Assembly (NCBI RefSeq): GCF_004336805.1
Contig: NZ_SJXM01000001.1
Span: 1 to 64,000 of the forward strand
DNA: 64,000 nucleotides
Source: Aeromicrobium sp. IC_218
GTDB lineage: Bacteria; Actinomycetota; Actinomycetes; Propionibacteriales; Nocardioidaceae
Direction of reading: 5' to 3'
This document shows positions 1 to 8,882 of the stretch, in pieces (positions within the stretch are counted from its first letter, which is position 1; each line of letters begins with the position of its first letter). A program made the translations under genes and the position numbers. Under the pieces are notes generated by a model. The model did no database searches and was not told where the DNA came from. It saw only the letters and a program-made list of their open reading frames with translations.

Positions 1-448
1 GGGTGGGGGTCGAGCCGTCGGTCACCGAGATGACGTTGAGCATGGGGACCTTGGTGCCGGCCACGTCCAGGACGGGTCCGGTCGCCTCGAAGGTGACACC
101 GCTGACGGTGCCGGTGAGGGTCTTCTTGGGGTCGGCGGGGTCGGGGTAGCTGACCGTGCGGCCGACCAGGCTGCTGGCGCCGAAGGCCATCTGCGACGAC
201 TGCAGCGCCGACAGCTGGCTGGCCACGTCCTGCATGACCTCCAGCGACTGGAACTGGGCGGTCTGGGCCATGAACTCCGAGGAGTCCGTGGGGTTCATGG
301 GGTCCTGGTACCGCAGCTGGGTGACGAGCAGGTTCAGGAACATGCTCTTGTCGTTGGCGGTGGTGGACTCGACGCCACCGCTGGTGCCGTTGGCGGTGTT
401 CGTCCAGCGTCCGGTCGCGTCGACCGGGACGACGGAGTTGACGGGCAT
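1..448 (-). CDS. flgD: Flagellar hook-capping protein FlgD, partial (C-terminus beyond the left edge)
   Basis: FlgD forms the scaffold cap under which hook subunits assemble. The visible 149 residues start with MPVNSVVPVD and contain the family signature FLNLLVTQLRYQDPMNPTD (about residues 37-55), then FMAQTAQFQSLEVMQ and the start of the beta-rich half (SLVGRTVSYPD). Translation continues off the window, so the length cannot be judged. It follows fliK by 15 bases and an AGGAAGGACC ribosome site precedes the ATG. It is the last visible gene of the long minus-strand flagellar operon; flgE would be expected just outside. Confidence 0.93.
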   Translation of the reverse strand, partial: MPVNSVVPVDATGRWTNTANGTSGGVESTTANDKSMFLNLLVTQLRYQDPMNPTDSSEFMAQTAQFQSLEVMQDVASQLSALQSSQMAFGASSLVGRTVSYPDPADPKKTLTGTVSGVTFEATGPVLDVAGTKVPMLNVISVTDGSTPT

Positions 449-463
449 GGTGGTCCTTCCTCG

Positions 464-1639
464 TCAGATGGTCAGGTCGAGGCCGGCGGAGACCGCTGCC
501 GTGACCGGGGTTCGGGTGGGGACGGCGTCGCCGCGCACCGGGCCGCTGACGGCCGGGACGAACGTCCGCGGAGCCTGGTCGCGCAGGCTTTCGCCGCTGG
601 CCTGGCCGCCGCGCTGGTCGCTGGCCCCGCCGGCGCCGGAGTCGGTGATGGTGACCCGGGCCTCGGGCAGGCCCACCGCGTCCAGCAGGCGGCGCAGCTC
701 GGGGCTGCCCTGCTGGAGCGCCGCACGGGCACCCTCGGACGCGCTCAGCACGACGTGCATCTCGTCGTGGCGCTGGACGAGCACGACGCGCACCTGGCCG
801 AGCTCGGCCGGGTCCAGGGTCAGGCTCAGGCGGTGCACGCCCGGGCCGGCCTCGGCCAGGCTCGTGACGTGCGGCGCGATCTGGTCGACCACGGCCGCCG
901 GGGTGACCGAGACGGTCGGCGTGACCGCCGTGGGGGCGACCGGCGCGCTGACCGGGGCGAGCGCGGTGAGTCCGGCCGGGGCCTCGACGCGCGCCACGGG
1001 GGCGAGCGGCGCGGCCGGGTCGGCCGGCTCGGTCGCGGGCTGCGCGACCGGGGCGGCGACCGGCACCAGCGCGTCCGGCTCGGCGACGATGACGGCGGAC
1101 GGGCCGGCGGCCGCGTCCTGGGGAGCGGCCGGCACGGTGCCGCGCGCCACGACCGGGGCCGTGACGTCGGTGCCCTCGGCCGGAGCCGGGAGCGTGGCGC
1201 CGGGCAGCGCCGGGGCGTCGTCGCCGGGCGCCGGGGCGAGCAGGCCCTCGGCGCCGTCGACGGCGTCCACGACCTGCTGCGCGGCGGCCTGGTCGAGACC
1301 GGCCAGCGCGAGGGCCGGGGCCTGCGCCGGCACCACCGCGGTGGGCGTGGCGACGGTGCCGGTCACCGCGTTGGTCAGCAGGAAGGCGTCCAGGAGCGTG
1401 GAGTCCGGGTCGGCCGTGGCGTCGCCGGTCTCCGGCTCGGACGCGCCGGCCTCGTCGGTCTCCTCGGCCGGACGGCCGAAGGCGGGCACGGTGCCCGGCA
1501 CGGCGCCGGGGAGCGTCGCCGGGGCGAGCGCGGCGGCCAGCATGGCGCCGAAGCCCGCGGTGGGGGCGGTGGCGCCACCGGTGGCCTCGGGCGTGGGCGC
1601 CGTCGCCAGCGGCAGGGCGCTGATCATCGGGGTCGTCAT
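464..1639 (-). CDS. fliK: Flagellar hook-length control protein FliK
   Basis: FliK is the exported molecular ruler that fixes hook length and switches export specificity at FlhB. The 391-residue protein has the typical layout. Residues 1-245 are a long, low-complexity Ala/Pro/Thr/Val-rich region. Residues 245-332 are a compact C-terminal domain with the conserved HRLSLTLDPAELGQVRV stretch and the following ELRRLLDAVGLPEARVTI. The remaining 60 residues are a disordered tail. Its ATG overlaps the stop of the upstream hydrolase gene by four bases. The N-terminal half is poorly conserved in this family, so the call rests on the C-terminal domain and on position between fliJ and flgD. Confidence 0.9.
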   Translation of the reverse strand: MTTPMISALPLATAPTPEATGGATAPTAGFGAMLAAALAPATLPGAVPGTVPAFGRPAEETDEAGASEPETGDATADPDSTLLDAFLLTNAVTGTVATPTAVVPAQAPALALAGLDQAAAQQVVDAVDGAEGLLAPAPGDDAPALPGATLPAPAEGTDVTAPVVARGTVPAAPQDAAAGPSAVIVAEPDALVPVAAPVAQPATEPADPAAPLAPVARVEAPAGLTALAPVSAPVAPTAVTPTVSVTPAAVVDQIAPHVTSLAEAGPGVHRLSLTLDPAELGQVRVVLVQRHDEMHVVLSASEGARAALQQGSPELRRLLDAVGLPEARVTITDSGAGGASDQRGGQASGESLRDQAPRTFVPAVSGPVRGDAVPTRTPVTAAVSAGLDLTI

Positions 1640-2583
1640 CGGGCACCTTCCAGGTCGGCCATGATCGATCGGACGTAGTGGCGGGTCTCGGCGTACGGGG
1701 GCACGCCGTCGTAGCGCATGACCGCGCCGGGGCCGGCGTTGTACGCGGCCAGGGCGAGCTCGGTCGAGCCGAAGCGCTGGGTCAGGTCACGCAGCAGGCG
1801 GGCCGCGCCGTCGACCGCCTGGGCGGGGTCGAAGGCGTCGGTGACGCCGAGTCCGCGGGCGGTGGCGGGCATGAGCTGCATGAGCCCCTGCGCACCGGCC
1901 GGGCTGACCGCGGTCGCGTCGAAGCCGGACTCCTGCTTGGCCACGGCGGCCAGCAGGCCGGCGTCCACGCCGTAGCGCGCCTCGGCCCGCTCGAACAGCA
2001 CGCCGTAGGAGCCCGCGGCCGCCGGGGCGGACGAGCCGGAGGTGGCCGACTCGGCGCCGATCACCCGGCGGATCGCGGTCGGGGTGTCGTAGACGTCCTC
2101 GATGCGGACCTTCTCGCCCGGCTTCGGGGCGTGGATCATCTTGCCGTCGCCGACGTAGATGCCGATGTGCGTGACCGGGGAGTTGAACGCGAGCAGGTCG
2201 CCGGGGCGGGCCTGGTCCAGGCTCGGGACGGCGGTGCCCACCTTGGCCTGGTCGCGCGAGACGCGCGGCAGGTCGTAGCCGAGCTCGCCGTAGACCTGCT
2301 GCACGAGGCCGGAGCAGTCCAGCCCCTTCGCCGGGTCGGTGCCGCCCCACACGTAGGGCACGCCCAGGTACTTCTTGGCGGTGTCGACGACGGCCTGGCC
2401 GTCGCCGGACGAGCCCGCGGCCTGCGCGTCGGCCAGCTGCGTCGCGAACGGCGTGGCCGACGCGGACGACGTGGCGGACGCGCCGGCGGCGCGGCCGGAC
2501 GCGAGGCTGGCGACCCGGCCGTCCAGCGTGGCCAGGTAGGACTCGATCTGCCCGATGCGGGCCTGGACCTCGGTCACGCTCAT
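1636..2583 (-). CDS. Bifunctional flagellar peptidoglycan hydrolase: NlpC/P60 endopeptidase plus SLT transglycosylase
   Basis: This 315-residue protein probably opens peptidoglycan for the rod, the job FlgJ does in proteobacteria. An N-terminal helix (1-35) leads to an NlpC/P60 domain (65-175) with catalytic Cys90 in GLDCSGLV, His139 in THIGIYVG and His151. A Goose-type lytic transglycosylase domain (195-312) follows, with catalytic Glu218 in KQESGFD, then GLMQLMPATA and AAYNAGPGAV. No classical signal peptide is visible, so export is probably through the flagellar apparatus (inference). I chose the ATG at 2583 because translation from further upstream gives low-complexity residues. The gene lies between fliJ and fliK and overlaps fliK by four bases. 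Confidence 0.88.
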   Translation of the reverse strand: MSVTEVQARIGQIESYLATLDGRVASLASGRAAGASATSSASATPFATQLADAQAAGSSGDGQAVVDTAKKYLGVPYVWGGTDPAKGLDCSGLVQQVYGELGYDLPRVSRDQAKVGTAVPSLDQARPGDLLAFNSPVTHIGIYVGDGKMIHAPKPGEKVRIEDVYDTPTAIRRVIGAESATSGSSAPAAAGSYGVLFERAEARYGVDAGLLAAVAKQESGFDATAVSPAGAQGLMQLMPATARGLGVTDAFDPAQAVDGAARLLRDLTQRFGSTELALAAYNAGPGAVMRYDGVPPYAETRHYVRSIMADLEGAR

Positions 2584-2662
2584 GCGCGGACCTCCGAGGG
2601 AAGAGCACGGTACGAAGGCCCGCACATGAGGACGGCGTCCATGGATCGCTCGCTGCGCTCGC

Positions 2663-3100
2663 TCATGCGTTCTCACCCCGTCCGAAGCGGGCCGACGTGA
2701 GGTCGTCGGCCTCCTTGGCCTCCGCGCGACGGCGCTCGGCGGCACGCTCGGCGGCGCGGCGCTCGAGCAGCATCTCGACCGCGCGCTCGCGCGAGCGGTC
2801 CGCGGCGTGACGGGCCCGGGCCTGGTCGGCGACGGTGCCGCGCCAGGACACCTCCTCGCTCATCTCGCCCAGGCGGGCCGAGACGCCGGCGACCGACTGG
2901 CGCAGCGCCAGGAAGGCGGCGGCCCCCACCTGGTCGAGGGCGGGCGACTGGGCGACGGCGTCGTGCAGGCCGGCCAGGGCCTGCTGGGCGCCGGCCTGCT
3001 CGGCCAGCGCCTGCTGCAGGCCCAGGCGGCTGTCGCGCTCACGGACCGAGCGGACGCGGAGCACCGCGTGCAGCCCGGCGTCGTGCTTCACGGCGCTCAT
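2663..3100 (-). CDS. fliJ: Flagellar export chaperone FliJ
   Basis: A 145-residue, almost entirely helical and highly charged protein with Arg/Glu/Ala-rich heptads, as expected for the FliJ coiled coil that sits in the FliI hexamer and links it to FlhA. The start ATG overlaps the last codons of fliI by four bases (ATGA), the usual fliI-fliJ coupling. FliJ sequences are weakly conserved, so the assignment depends on length, coiled-coil composition and position directly after fliI. A gap of about 80 bases separates it from the next gene. Confidence 0.85.
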   Translation of the reverse strand: MSAVKHDAGLHAVLRVRSVRERDSRLGLQQALAEQAGAQQALAGLHDAVAQSPALDQVGAAAFLALRQSVAGVSARLGEMSEEVSWRGTVADQARARHAADRSRERAVEMLLERRAAERAAERRRAEAKEADDLTSARFGRGENA

Positions 3101-4401
3101 GCCGCCACCACCTGACGCAGGCGGTTCCACGCGTCGGGCGTGGGCGTCTGGTCGTCCATCGACTGCTGCAGGAAGCCGTCGATGGCGCCCATGGAGGCGA
3201 GCGCGGCGTCGGCGTCGGGGTCCGAGCCGGACGCGTAGGCGCCGATCTCGACGAGCTCGCGCACGTCGCGGTGGGCGGCGAGCAGCTTGCGCAGCCGGCG
3301 GGCGGCCTGCTGCTGCTCGGGGTCGGTGATCCGCGACGTGGTGCGCGAGATGGACTCGAGCACGTCGATCGACGGGAAGTGCCCGGCCGTCGCCAGGCGA
3401 CGGGACAGGACGACGTGGCCGTCCAGGATCGACCGGGCGGTGTCGCCGATCGGGTCCTGCAGGTCGTCGCCCTCGATGAGCACGGTGTACAGGCCGGTGA
3501 TGCTGCCGTGCGGCGAGGTGCCGGCCCGCTCCAGCAGGCGGGGCATGAGGCCGAAGACGCTCGGCGGGTAGCCGCGCGTGGCCGGGGGCTCGCCGGCCGA
3601 CAGGCCGATCTCGCGCTGGGCCATGGACACGCGGGTGAGCGAGTCCATCATCAGCACGACGTCCTTGCCCTGGTCGCGGAACCACTCGGCGATGCGGGTG
3701 GCGACGAACGCCGAGCGCATGCGCTCGACGGCCGGCGCGTCCGAGGTGGCCACGACGACGACCGAGCGGGCCAGGCCCTCGGGGCCGAGGTCGTGGTGGA
3801 TGAACTCCGAGACCTCGCGGCCACGCTCGCCCACCAGGGCGATGACGTTGACGTCGGCGTCGGTGCCGCGGGCGATCATCGAGAGCAGGCTGGACTTGCC
3901 GACGCCCGAGCCGGCCATGATGCCGAGGCGCTGACCACGGCCGCAGGGCACGAGGGTGTCGAGCGCGCGCACGCCGAGGCCGAGCTGGCGGTCGATGCGC
4001 GGACGGTCGAGGGCGTTCGGCGCCTCGTGGTCGACGCCCACGCGCTCGAGCCCGTCGGGCAGCGCGCGGCCGTCGATCGGGCGGCCGAGGCCGTCGAGCA
4101 CGCGGCCGAGCAGCTGCTCGCCGACCGCGACGGTCAGCGGGCCACCGGTGGCGCGCACGGCGGCGCCCACCTGGACGCCCTCGACGGGCGCGAGCGGCAG
4201 GCAGGTCAGGCCCTCGCGGTCGACGGCGGTGACCTCGGCGAGCACGGGGCTCGGGCCCTGCACCTCGACCAGGTCGGACACGGCGGCGTCCAGCCCGACG
4301 ACGCGGACCTTGAGGCCCAGCACGCCGGCGACGCGGCCCATGGCCTGCGGCGGGATCGCGTCCATGGCCCGCTTCGCGACCTCGGCGGTCAGCACGCTCA
4401 T
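3097..4401 (-). CDS. fliI: Flagellum-specific ATPase FliI
   Basis: FliI is the hexameric ATPase that energises unfolding and delivery of substrates to the flagellar type III export gate. The 434-residue protein has an F1-beta-like N-terminal domain, Walker A GSGVGKS (164-170), the Walker B region VVLMMDSLTRV and the GEPPATRGYPPSVF segment typical of FliI/YscN. The length matches the family. It is coupled to fliH upstream and fliJ downstream by four-base overlaps. Confidence 0.97.
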   Translation of the reverse strand: MSVLTAEVAKRAMDAIPPQAMGRVAGVLGLKVRVVGLDAAVSDLVEVQGPSPVLAEVTAVDREGLTCLPLAPVEGVQVGAAVRATGGPLTVAVGEQLLGRVLDGLGRPIDGRALPDGLERVGVDHEAPNALDRPRIDRQLGLGVRALDTLVPCGRGQRLGIMAGSGVGKSSLLSMIARGTDADVNVIALVGERGREVSEFIHHDLGPEGLARSVVVVATSDAPAVERMRSAFVATRIAEWFRDQGKDVVLMMDSLTRVSMAQREIGLSAGEPPATRGYPPSVFGLMPRLLERAGTSPHGSITGLYTVLIEGDDLQDPIGDTARSILDGHVVLSRRLATAGHFPSIDVLESISRTTSRITDPEQQQAARRLRKLLAAHRDVRELVEIGAYASGSDPDADAALASMGAIDGFLQQSMDDQTPTPDAWNRLRQVVAA

Positions 4402-5093
4402 CGGAGCACCTCGCGGACCCGGTCGAGCGCCGACGACAGGCGCAGGTCGACGACCTGCTCGTCGGTCTCGACGACGGAGTCGATCCGGCCGAGCGAGGGG
4501 TCGGGCACGACGGTGACGCCGCGCTGGGCGAGCGCCTCGTGGTCGGCGCCCTCGGCGGCGTCCGGGTGCAGCCGCAGCCGGACGAACGGGGACTCGGGCA
4601 TGAGCGCGAGCGCCCGGCGCACGGACGTGATGCCCGGCTCCTGGCAGATCGCGACGGTCTCGCCGACCAGCGTCTCGGTGAGGTCGCTGGCCAGGTCGGT
4701 CGCGGCCTCCTCCACCTGCGCGCAGACGGCGGCGACCACGGCGCGCACGCGGCCGGCGGCCGCGGTCAGCGCCTCGATCGCGGCGGCGTGCTCGGCGTCG
4801 TGGCGCTCCTGCTCGACCCGGGCCTGCTGGGCCAGGCGCATGCGCTCCTCGGCCAGCACGGCCTGGGCCTCGCGGCGTCCGTCGGTCCAGCCCTGGACGT
4901 AGCCCTGGGACTGGGCCGCCTTGCGCGTGCGCTCGGCGACGACGGCCAGCGTGTTCTCGGTGGCGCCGTCGGCCAGGCCGCTGTCGGGACCCAGCCGGGT
5001 CCAGGCACCCTGCCTCAGGTCGGGGACGCGCAGGGCCTGCGCCCCGCTCGCCACCTGTCCGCGGACGACGGGCGAGTCACTCGATGAACTCAT
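4398..5093 (-). CDS. fliH: Flagellar assembly protein FliH
   Basis: FliH is the stator-like regulator that binds FliI and docks it to the C-ring. The 231-residue reading frame starts at the ATG at 5093 (MSSSSDSPVV), inside the end of fliG. The central part is a long Glu/Ala/Arg-rich coiled coil, and the C-terminal half (about 130-225) is the FliH/HrpE-type domain. It overlaps fliG by 17 bases and fliI by four. A longer upstream reading is possible, but it is Arg/Ser-rich antisense-like sequence and was not used. Confidence 0.9.
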   Translation of the reverse strand: MSSSSDSPVVRGQVASGAQALRVPDLRQGAWTRLGPDSGLADGATENTLAVVAERTRKAAQSQGYVQGWTDGRREAQAVLAEERMRLAQQARVEQERHDAEHAAAIEALTAAAGRVRAVVAAVCAQVEEAATDLASDLTETLVGETVAICQEPGITSVRRALALMPESPFVRLRLHPDAAEGADHEALAQRGVTVVPDPSLGRIDSVVETDEQVVDLRLSSALDRVREVLR

Positions 5094-6093
5094 CGTCGTT
5101 CCCTCGTCGCAGCATGATCTGGCCCTGCTCCTCGAGCTGGCGGATCGTGCGGATGATGGACTGCTGGGCCTCCTCGACCTGGCGCAGGCGCACCGTGCCC
5201 AGGATCTCGACCTCGTCGGCGAGCGACTCGGCCGCACGCTCGGACATGTTGCGCATGATCTTCTCGCGCACCGGCTCGGTGACGCCCTTGAGCGCCATGG
5301 CCAGCTCGCCGGTGTCGACCTGGCGCAGCACCTGCTGCACCGACCGGTCGTCCAGCGACACGATGTCCTCGAACATGAACATCCGGCTCTTGACCTCGTC
5401 GGCCAGGTCGGGGTCGAGCGCCTCCAGGCCCTCGACGATCTGGCGCTCGGTCGAGCGGTCCGAACGGTTGATGATGTTGACCAGCGGGTCGATGCCGCCC
5501 ACGCGGGAGGTCTCGGTCGGCTGCAGCATCGTCGAGAGCTTGCGCTCCAGCGTCCGCTCGACGACCTGGATGATCTCCGGCGACGTGCGGTCCATGACCG
5601 CGATGCGGTGCGCGACGACGGCCTGCTCCTCGGGCGGGAGGCTGGCCAGCAGCATGAGCGCCTTCTCCGGCGTCATGTGGGCCAGCACCAGGGCGATGAT
5701 CTGCGGGTGCTCGTCCGCGACGAACGAGCGCAGCTGCGCGGGGTCGGCGTGACGCAGGAACTGGAACGGCAGCTGCACGGCGGCGGCGTTGAGCCGGTCC
5801 ATGATCTCGGCCGCGCGCTCCTCGCCGAGCGACTTCTCCAGCAGCTGGCGAGCGTAGTCCAGGCCGCCGCGGGCGATGTGGCCGCGGGCGGTGAGCATCT
5901 CGTGGAACTCGCCGAGCACGGCGTCGGACTCGGTGCGGTCCACCGACTCCAGGCGCGCGACCTCGGTCGAGACCTCCTCGACCTCGGCCGGGCTCATGTG
6001 GCTCATGACCGCGGACGCCTTCTCCGGGCCGAGCGAGATGAGCAGGACGGCGGCCTTGTGGACGCCCAGGCGGGCGGTCATCGTGGCGGTCAT
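5077..6093 (-). CDS. fliG: Flagellar motor switch protein FliG
   Basis: FliG is the C-ring protein that contacts MotA and generates torque. The 338-residue protein shows the N-terminal KAAVLLISLGPEKASAVM segment that binds FliF, the middle domain with the EHPQIIALVLAHM motif, and a C-terminal torque domain with FMFEDIVSLDDRSVQQVLR, which keeps the charged residues used for stator contact. The length is normal. It overlaps fliF by four bases and fliH by 17. Confidence 0.97.
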   Translation of the reverse strand: MTATMTARLGVHKAAVLLISLGPEKASAVMSHMSPAEVEEVSTEVARLESVDRTESDAVLGEFHEMLTARGHIARGGLDYARQLLEKSLGEERAAEIMDRLNAAAVQLPFQFLRHADPAQLRSFVADEHPQIIALVLAHMTPEKALMLLASLPPEEQAVVAHRIAVMDRTSPEIIQVVERTLERKLSTMLQPTETSRVGGIDPLVNIINRSDRSTERQIVEGLEALDPDLADEVKSRMFMFEDIVSLDDRSVQQVLRQVDTGELAMALKGVTEPVREKIMRNMSERAAESLADEVEILGTVRLRQVEEAQQSIIRTIRQLEEQGQIMLRRGNDDEFIE

Positions 6094-7676
6094 CGGCGCT
6101 CCACCAGCCAGCCGCGCAGCAGGTTCGCGACGTCCTCGGGCTGCTTCTCCACGAGGTCGGCGATCTCCTCACGCATCCGCTCGGCCTCGAGCTCCTCCTC
6201 GCTGGCCATGACCTCGACGGCCGGGCTGACCGCGGTCGCGTCGGCGGCGGCCTGGTCGCGGCGCAGCTGCTCCACGAGGTTGTCCGCGGCCTCCTTGCGG
6301 TCGCGGGCGTTGCGCCGGCTGCGGAGCCAGAAGACACCCAGGACGATCGCGACCAGCAGGACGATGCCGGCGGTCTTGGCGGTGTCCCAGATCCGGTCCC
6401 AGCGCTCGGCGGCGGCGGCGTCGGCGAGCGCCTGGGCCGCGGCCTCCTCGCCGGTGCGGTCGAAGGCCATGGACGAGACCTCGATGGTGTCGCCGCGGTC
6501 CTCGTCGGTGCCGATCGCGGCGGCGATCAGGTCGTTGACCTGGGCCGTGGTGGCCGCGCCCTGGTTGGCGCTGTCGAGGACGACGCCGACGTGCAGCGAC
6601 TCCACGCCACCGGGCGCCTGCTCGCGCTGCTCGACGGTCTTGTCGATCGCGTTGTCCGACGTCCGCTCGTTCTTGGTGTAGTTGCCGTTGCCGTTCGCGC
6701 CACCGCCGGTGACGGTGTCCTCCATCTGGCCGTCGGGACCGACGACGCCGGTGGAGCCGCCGTCGCCGCCCGTGCCCTGGTAGGTCTCGGTCTTGGTGGT
6801 CTCCGACAGCGCCGGGATGTTGGTCGCGCGGAAGTAGCGGGTGGTCTCGCTGACCGACTTGTCGAAGTCCAGGTTCGCGGTCACCTGCACGGTGGAGTTG
6901 CCCGGGCCGAGGACGCGGTCGAGCATCGTCTGCACGCGGGTCTGCATGTTGGTCTGGAACTGGTCGACCTGCTTGAGCTGCGAGCCCGAGCCGGCCTGCG
7001 CCGAGCCGTCGGAGGTCGACAGCACCTGGCCGCTGGAGTCGGTGACCGTCACCTTGTCGGGCTTGAGCCCGTCGACGCTGGACGCGACGAGGTGGACGAT
7101 CGCCTGCACCTGGTCCTCGGGCAGCTGCTCGCCACGGCGCGGCTTGACCAGCACCGAGGCGGTGGCCGGCTGCTGCTCGGCGGCGAAGACGACCTTCTCG
7201 GGCAGCGCGAGGTGCACGGTGGCGACGTCGACGGAGTCCAGCGACTCGATCGTGTTGGTGAGCTCGCCCTCCATCGCCCGCTTGTAGTCGGTCTGCTCCT
7301 TGAAGTCCGACGCGGCGACGCCCTGCTTGTCCAGGATCGAGTAGCCGTCGCTGGACGACGACGGGATGCCCTCGCCGCTCATGGTGATGCGGGTCTTGTG
7401 GACGACGTCGTCCGGCACCATGATCGTGCCGCCGCCGTCGGCGATCTCGTAGGGCGTGCCGGCGGCGTCGAGCTCCTCGACGACCTGCGAGGCGTCCTCG
7501 GACGACAGCCCGCTGAACAGCGGGGCGTAGCTCGGGGTGGACGCCCAGCGGAACGCCAGGAACGCCGCCAAGAGCACCGCGGCGCCACCGACGACGACCG
7601 TGGCCTTCTGGCCGCTCGTGTAGCCGGCGAACGTCTCGCGGACGCTCGTGAGCCGGCGCATGACCTCGTTCTTCAT
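6090..7676 (-). CDS. fliF: Flagellar MS-ring protein FliF
   Basis: FliF builds the MS-ring in the cytoplasmic membrane, the base on which C-ring and export gate assemble. The 528-residue protein has an N-terminal membrane segment (about 26-44) and ring-building motifs, including the YAPLFSGLSSEDASQVVEEL region and an RVQTMLDRVLGPGNSTVQV segment. It also has a Gly/Asn-rich periplasmic loop, a second membrane helix (about 433-450), and a cytoplasmic tail ending in EDVANLLRGWLVERR that binds FliG. Both ends overlap neighbours by four bases. Confidence 0.97.
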   Translation of the reverse strand: MKNEVMRRLTSVRETFAGYTSGQKATVVVGGAAVLLAAFLAFRWASTPSYAPLFSGLSSEDASQVVEELDAAGTPYEIADGGGTIMVPDDVVHKTRITMSGEGIPSSSSDGYSILDKQGVAASDFKEQTDYKRAMEGELTNTIESLDSVDVATVHLALPEKVVFAAEQQPATASVLVKPRRGEQLPEDQVQAIVHLVASSVDGLKPDKVTVTDSSGQVLSTSDGSAQAGSGSQLKQVDQFQTNMQTRVQTMLDRVLGPGNSTVQVTANLDFDKSVSETTRYFRATNIPALSETTKTETYQGTGGDGGSTGVVGPDGQMEDTVTGGGANGNGNYTKNERTSDNAIDKTVEQREQAPGGVESLHVGVVLDSANQGAATTAQVNDLIAAAIGTDEDRGDTIEVSSMAFDRTGEEAAAQALADAAAAERWDRIWDTAKTAGIVLLVAIVLGVFWLRSRRNARDRKEAADNLVEQLRRDQAAADATAVSPAVEVMASEEELEAERMREEIADLVEKQPEDVANLLRGWLVERR

Positions 7677-8029
7677 CCGATCGGGGTCCGCATGATCTCG
7701 GTGAACGCCTCGACGGCCTTGTTGCGCATGGCGACCGTGAGCTGCGTCGTCATCTGCGTCTCGGCGGCGGCGATCGTGTAGTCGTGGATGTTCTTCAGGT
7801 CACCGGTGGTCGCCTGGACGGCCAGGTCGTCGGTGCGGTCGTTCATGGCCTCCAGGCCCTCGATCTTGTCCGCGAGCAGCGAGCCGAAGCTCGTGCCGGC
7901 GACCGACTGGGCGCCGGAGACGCCCTGGGGGCCGGCCGCACCGCGCACGGCGGTGACGTCGGGATCGATCTGCAGGGGCTGCATCGGCGTGAAGCCGCCG
8001 ACGGGCTCGATGGCGGGGATGCTCATCAC
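7673..8029 (-). CDS. fliE: Flagellar hook-basal body complex protein FliE
   Basis: A 118-residue protein matching FliE, the adaptor between MS-ring and rod. The C-terminal half is diagnostic: LKNIHDYTIAAAETQMTTQL followed by TVAMRNKAVEAFTEIMRTPI. The N-terminus is slightly longer and less ordered than in enterobacteria. It has four-base overlaps with flgC upstream and fliF downstream. Confidence 0.94.
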   Translation of the reverse strand: MMSIPAIEPVGGFTPMQPLQIDPDVTAVRGAAGPQGVSGAQSVAGTSFGSLLADKIEGLEAMNDRTDDLAVQATTGDLKNIHDYTIAAAETQMTTQLTVAMRNKAVEAFTEIMRTPIG

Positions 8030-8415
8030 TTTCCGATCTGCAGGGCGCTGGTGTACGCGTCCTGCGCGGTCTTGGTGACGGACACCGAGGCCTGGTAGCC
8101 GCGCTGGGCCATGATGAGCTGGCTCATCTGGCTGTTCATGTCCGTGTCGGGGGTGCGCACGTAGCCGTCCTCGTCGGCCAGCGGGTGGCTCGGGTCGTGG
8201 ACGACCCGGCCCTCGGCGGAGGTCTCGGCCACGCCGGAGACCTCGACGCCGCCGCCCTCGGAGGAGCGCAGCATCAGCATCTGGGCCTGGAACGCGTCCT
8301 GGTCGGTCGAGCTGACGGTGTTGACGTTGGCGATGTTGGTCGCGAGGGTGTCCAGCCAGGTCTGGTGGACGCCGAGGCTGCTGTTCGCGATGCGCAGCGC
8401 GTCGAAGGCGCTCAT
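8026..8415 (-). CDS. flgC: Flagellar proximal rod protein FlgC
   Basis: FlgC is a rod subunit secreted through the flagellar export gate. The 129-residue protein has the N-terminal rod/hook signature SSLGVHQTWLDTLATNIANVN, a short middle containing VVHDPSHPLADEDGYV, and the C-terminal helix MSQLIMAQRGYQASVSVTK. Its start and the flgB stop share one base (ATGA-type junction). Confidence 0.96.
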   Translation of the reverse strand: MSAFDALRIANSSLGVHQTWLDTLATNIANVNTVSSTDQDAFQAQMLMLRSSEGGGVEVSGVAETSAEGRVVHDPSHPLADEDGYVRTPDTDMNSQMSQLIMAQRGYQASVSVTKTAQDAYTSALQIGK

Positions 8416-8771
8416 CAGCGGGCGTTCGCAGCCGTGATGATCAGGTTGTGGCGGTCCGAGATGGCCCGGCCCACGACCTGCTGCTGGTAGCTGGTCTGCA
8501 TCGCGGCCATCGTCTCCTTGCGGAGGTCGACGTTGTTGCCGTTCGCGCCGACCGGGGTGGAGGTGGCGACGGTGTCGATGCCGGGGGCGTCCAGCTCGGC
8601 GGCGGAGCCGCTCTCGATGGCGCGACGCAGGTTGGTCTCGAAGTCGACCGTGGTCGCCCGGTAGTTGGGCGTGTCCACGTTGGCGATGTTGTCGGCGATG
8701 ACGGTCTGGCGCATGGCCAGGCCGTCCAGGGCGCTGTGCAGCACAGAGCCGACCGGATCGACGAACGACAC
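8415..8771 (-). CDS. flgB: Flagellar proximal rod protein FlgB
   Basis: FlgB is the most membrane-proximal rod subunit. I start it at the GTG at 8771, because AGGAGG lies seven bases upstream and translation from there gives VSFVDPVGSVLHSALDGL, a normal FlgB N-terminus of 118 residues. An ATG 54 bases further upstream lacks a ribosome site. Family motifs are AMRQTVIADNIANVDTPNYR and the end MQTSYQQQVVGRAISD. It is the first gene of the basal-body operon, and a sigma-28-like promoter lies 77 bases upstream. Confidence 0.94.
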   Translation of the reverse strand: MSFVDPVGSVLHSALDGLAMRQTVIADNIANVDTPNYRATTVDFETNLRRAIESGSAAELDAPGIDTVATSTPVGANGNNVDLRKETMAAMQTSYQQQVVGRAISDRHNLIITAANAR

Positions 8772-8847
8772 GGGGTGTCCTCCTGGGAAGGGAACGTCAG
8801 GGTCGCGCCGATCCGTCGGCATCACGAGCCGTCCTGGCTCGCTGACC

Positions 8848-8874
8848 CTTTCGGCCCCGTCGAGGACGAGTTGA
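8848..8874 (-). promoter_or_regulatory. Sigma-28-like promoter of the flgB operon
   Basis: On the minus strand the sequence reads TCAA, 15 bases, then GCCGAAAG. The known flagellar sigma consensus is TAAA-N15-GCCGATAA, so nine of 12 positions match at the exact spacing. The same TCAA-N15-RCCGAWAG pattern occurs before fliC. Transcription would begin about 70 bases before the flgB GTG. Confidence 0.6.
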
Positions 8875-8882
8875 GAGTTTTC

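Noticed and set aside
156-1664. Plus-strand open frame opposite fliK and flgD
   Set aside because: Low-complexity Ala/Ser/Gly translation with no domain; fliK and flgD are clear on the minus strand.
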